From: Ascoidea asiatica
Lineage: Eukaryota > Ascomycota > Saccharomycetes > Ascoideales > Ascoideaceae
DNA length: 64,000 nt
NCBI GenBank assembly: GCA_001600695.1
Contig: BCKQ01000001.1
Span: 1,702,722 to 1,766,721 of the forward strand
Reading direction: 5' to 3'
Under the pieces are notes generated by a model. The model was not told the DNA's origin, did not search any database, and saw nothing but the letters and a program-made list of their open reading frames with translations. Shown here in pieces: positions 63,301-64,000 of this stretch. Position 1 is the first letter of the stretch. Every line of letters starts with the position of its first letter. A program made the translations under genes and the position numbers.

Positions 63301-63945
63301 GATTTTCATAAACAGAAGTCTTCTTTGTCATCCAAAAATTCAGTTGTTGATGATGAAGATGAGGAAGAAGATCATATACATGTAACACCTGGAACAAGCA
63401 CATCATTTGATGATGGAAATGGAATTGAAAAAGATCTTAATGATTTTCTTAAGAGTTCAAGCTATCTTAAGAAAGTTGAAGGAAATTGTTCAAAAATTGC
63501 TGATTCTTTTGAAGATTTAGTTGGTGGAATTTCTAGAAATGGTAGTAATACTAGCAATAATAGTAATACTAGTAATTTAAGTGAAAATCTGGGAAACATG
63601 AACAATTCTATGAATAATAACGAAAAATCTATTGGAACTAGCCAGGAAAAAAAGTTTCATTCACCAACATCATATACTTCTACAAATACATCTTTCAATG
63701 ATACTTCTAATCCAGCAAGTGCATCAATTACTAATGGAACCAGCAGCTTAACCAGTGAAAGTGATAGCTTCACTGAATATGGATATATTAATAGTAATAA
63801 TCATAGTACCAATAGTAGTAGACAAATGTTAGAAAGTAATTATCATCCAGATATAACTGAATTATATACACCATTATTTAATAAAGCGGATACAATTGCA
63901 GCCAAAATTGAAGTATTGAAAAGAATGGTAGTTGAAAATTACTAA
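60349..63945 (+). CDS. BUD14: SH3-domain polarity factor, Bud14/Tea4 family
   Basis: A 1198-residue protein. The SH3 domain (about 215-275) reads RLYALYDFSGPNDAQCDLEYDD...NDQDSYWWLVEKI and continues into the family-specific GFAPAECLETPTERLARLNCWKNEE. That tail directly after the SH3 is typical of Bud14/Tea4. About 50 residues later SKSVVFSD (V at about 331) could be an RVxF-type docking motif for the PP1 phosphatase Glc7. The first 200 residues and most of the rest are Asn/Ser/Asp-rich and disordered. The extreme C-terminus, ADTIAAKIEVLKRMVVEN, is helical and conserved-looking. Bud14 regulates bud-site selection, formin Bnr1 and actin cable length. The S. cerevisiae protein has 707 residues, so this one is enlarged by low-complexity sequence. 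Confidence 0.9.
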   Translation: MAIISLRTNNSNNSLGNSNNNNSNNNNNNNNGNTTSKTDNIFSLLSRKTSNANKQSNSYSNNNTTHSHTISPPINHLNSISDDSDSSDDYTYNNINNSNNSISKTKTKNKDKDKDKEKEKEKEKKIKSDNNNNNNNNNSNNIINNSIKSRKYIKNNYSQEPDDNNNFSNDSDGSVEESDDNDDINNNIDNDNDNDNDPYQDDIPEPPRYPPKELRPDRLYALYDFSGPNDAQCDLEYDDAVILLNDQDSYWWLVEKIEDHSIGFAPAECLETPTERLARLNCWKNEEIERKLKEDKKKSRSLLSLSRKNSLKKSLRKNRSKLSNNSNSKSVVFSDTISYSADDRSWDDYSSSSDDYDEEEQQHDREEESIIEEDINGEAEAEAEEQQKYPINNDNIDIEPKLNIKRNNSLNETALNNNNNNNNKNDYLKNPNSIKKDIILTQNDSLNSLSSFNNPYEGDSELDSNENMILTLLRENSVNSKNKTINTNKTKITENIGNTNRNSDLYDYSKDENKDGIIPLKISKKNSMSKKLPSIPSNNDNNNNNSSSNDENNIRNQVNDLNKENNTILNDTEKNSIEYDNRSSLISISDDDMSLYNHSSAIYNDLDLDHIQSKTSDLSRSSSSVYNNSINENTNNNTNNNNLNKNKIKDKDNNNLNSFLNSSNSTNNMSSFLNSSNNNITNNEENDRLNNSFSPLVDNKEMNIKSPETPQTKDSSHSDDHDGTIKPVKSNSSLSAPNPNFTKRTNSISNSIKTLESVGSYSIGDYSPSSSEYSTNDINTTPPLNTFKRYSLFRSSENNDMSESNQNSNNSTLPLSVAQMNLHDSMNEAVEKNIDNENITERDSNNKQLSSPIAILREESNEDITTVSNTTMENNNMENNTIINDSISNDKDLSISNKGQTIKNTASKEVSGFKVTNGNNNNKHLNSKTDASVTITSNQDSFDSAFERINAHDFNGQDDLPSLDSFNVETEHALYYDQEILSTQDFHKQKSSLSSKNSVVDDEDEEEDHIHVTPGTSTSFDDGNGIEKDLNDFLKSSSYLKKVEGNCSKIADSFEDLVGGISRNGSNTSNNSNTSNLSENLGNMNNSMNNNEKSIGTSQEKKFHSPTSYTSTNTSFNDTSNPASASITNGTSSLTSESDSFTEYGYINSNNHSTNSSRQMLESNYHPDITELYTPLFNKADTIAAKIEVLKRMVVENY

Positions 63946-64000
63946 CTCTTGAAATTCTTCAATATTCATTGGCTTCTCTTTTTCTTCTTTCGCTGTTTAT

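Overview
The window is nuclear DNA from an AT-rich budding yeast (Saccharomycotina). This rests on four things: compact genes with few introns, introns with perfect TACTAAC branch points, very long Asn tracts, and orthologues of many Saccharomyces cerevisiae genes. Two S. cerevisiae neighbour pairs survive: RIM20-MOD5 (convergent) and RPN8-GPN2 (divergent). The species and its genetic code cannot be fixed from sequence alone. In-frame CTG codons seem very rare in the stretches I checked, so a CUG-reassigned clade is possible but unproven.

Layout. 1-6.5 kb: the 3' end of a RIM20-type Bro1-domain gene with two introns, MOD5, a small unknown protein, and a small-heat-shock-like protein (Btn2/Hsp42 type) behind three heat-shock elements. 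6.5-10.6 kb: a UPF1-like SF1 helicase with a large insertion, and the short coiled-coil protein SLO1. 11.5-17.3 kb: an accessory block with a secreted GH51 arabinofuranosidase, a diverged MFS-type membrane protein and a small secreted CBM1 (cellulose-binding) protein. 18.4-32.5 kb: an Asn-rich protein kinase (YPL150W-like), a GC-rich island, MET7, BUD27, RBL2 and a large disordered protein. 35.2-43.7 kb: CKI1, YNG2, COX10, RPN8 and GPN2. 44.5-50.4 kb: a Ser/Asn-rich protein with an RS repeat, CFD1 and a stand-alone Rib2-type deaminase. 51.9-57.4 kb: a tandem locus of yapsin-like aspartyl protease homologues that have lost catalytic motifs. One is a double-unit fusion, and each copy carries a single apparent frameshift. 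57.7-64 kb: ETR1 and BUD14.

Most genes are housekeeping: tRNA modification, folate, cytosolic Fe-S assembly, proteasome, phospholipid synthesis, heme A, mitochondrial fatty acid synthesis, tubulin folding, prefoldin-like RNA polymerase assembly, NuA4 and polarity. The accessory interest lies in the plant-wall-directed secreted proteins (11.5-17.3 kb) and the degenerate protease family (51.9-57.4 kb). I found no tRNA, rRNA, transposon or CRISPR.
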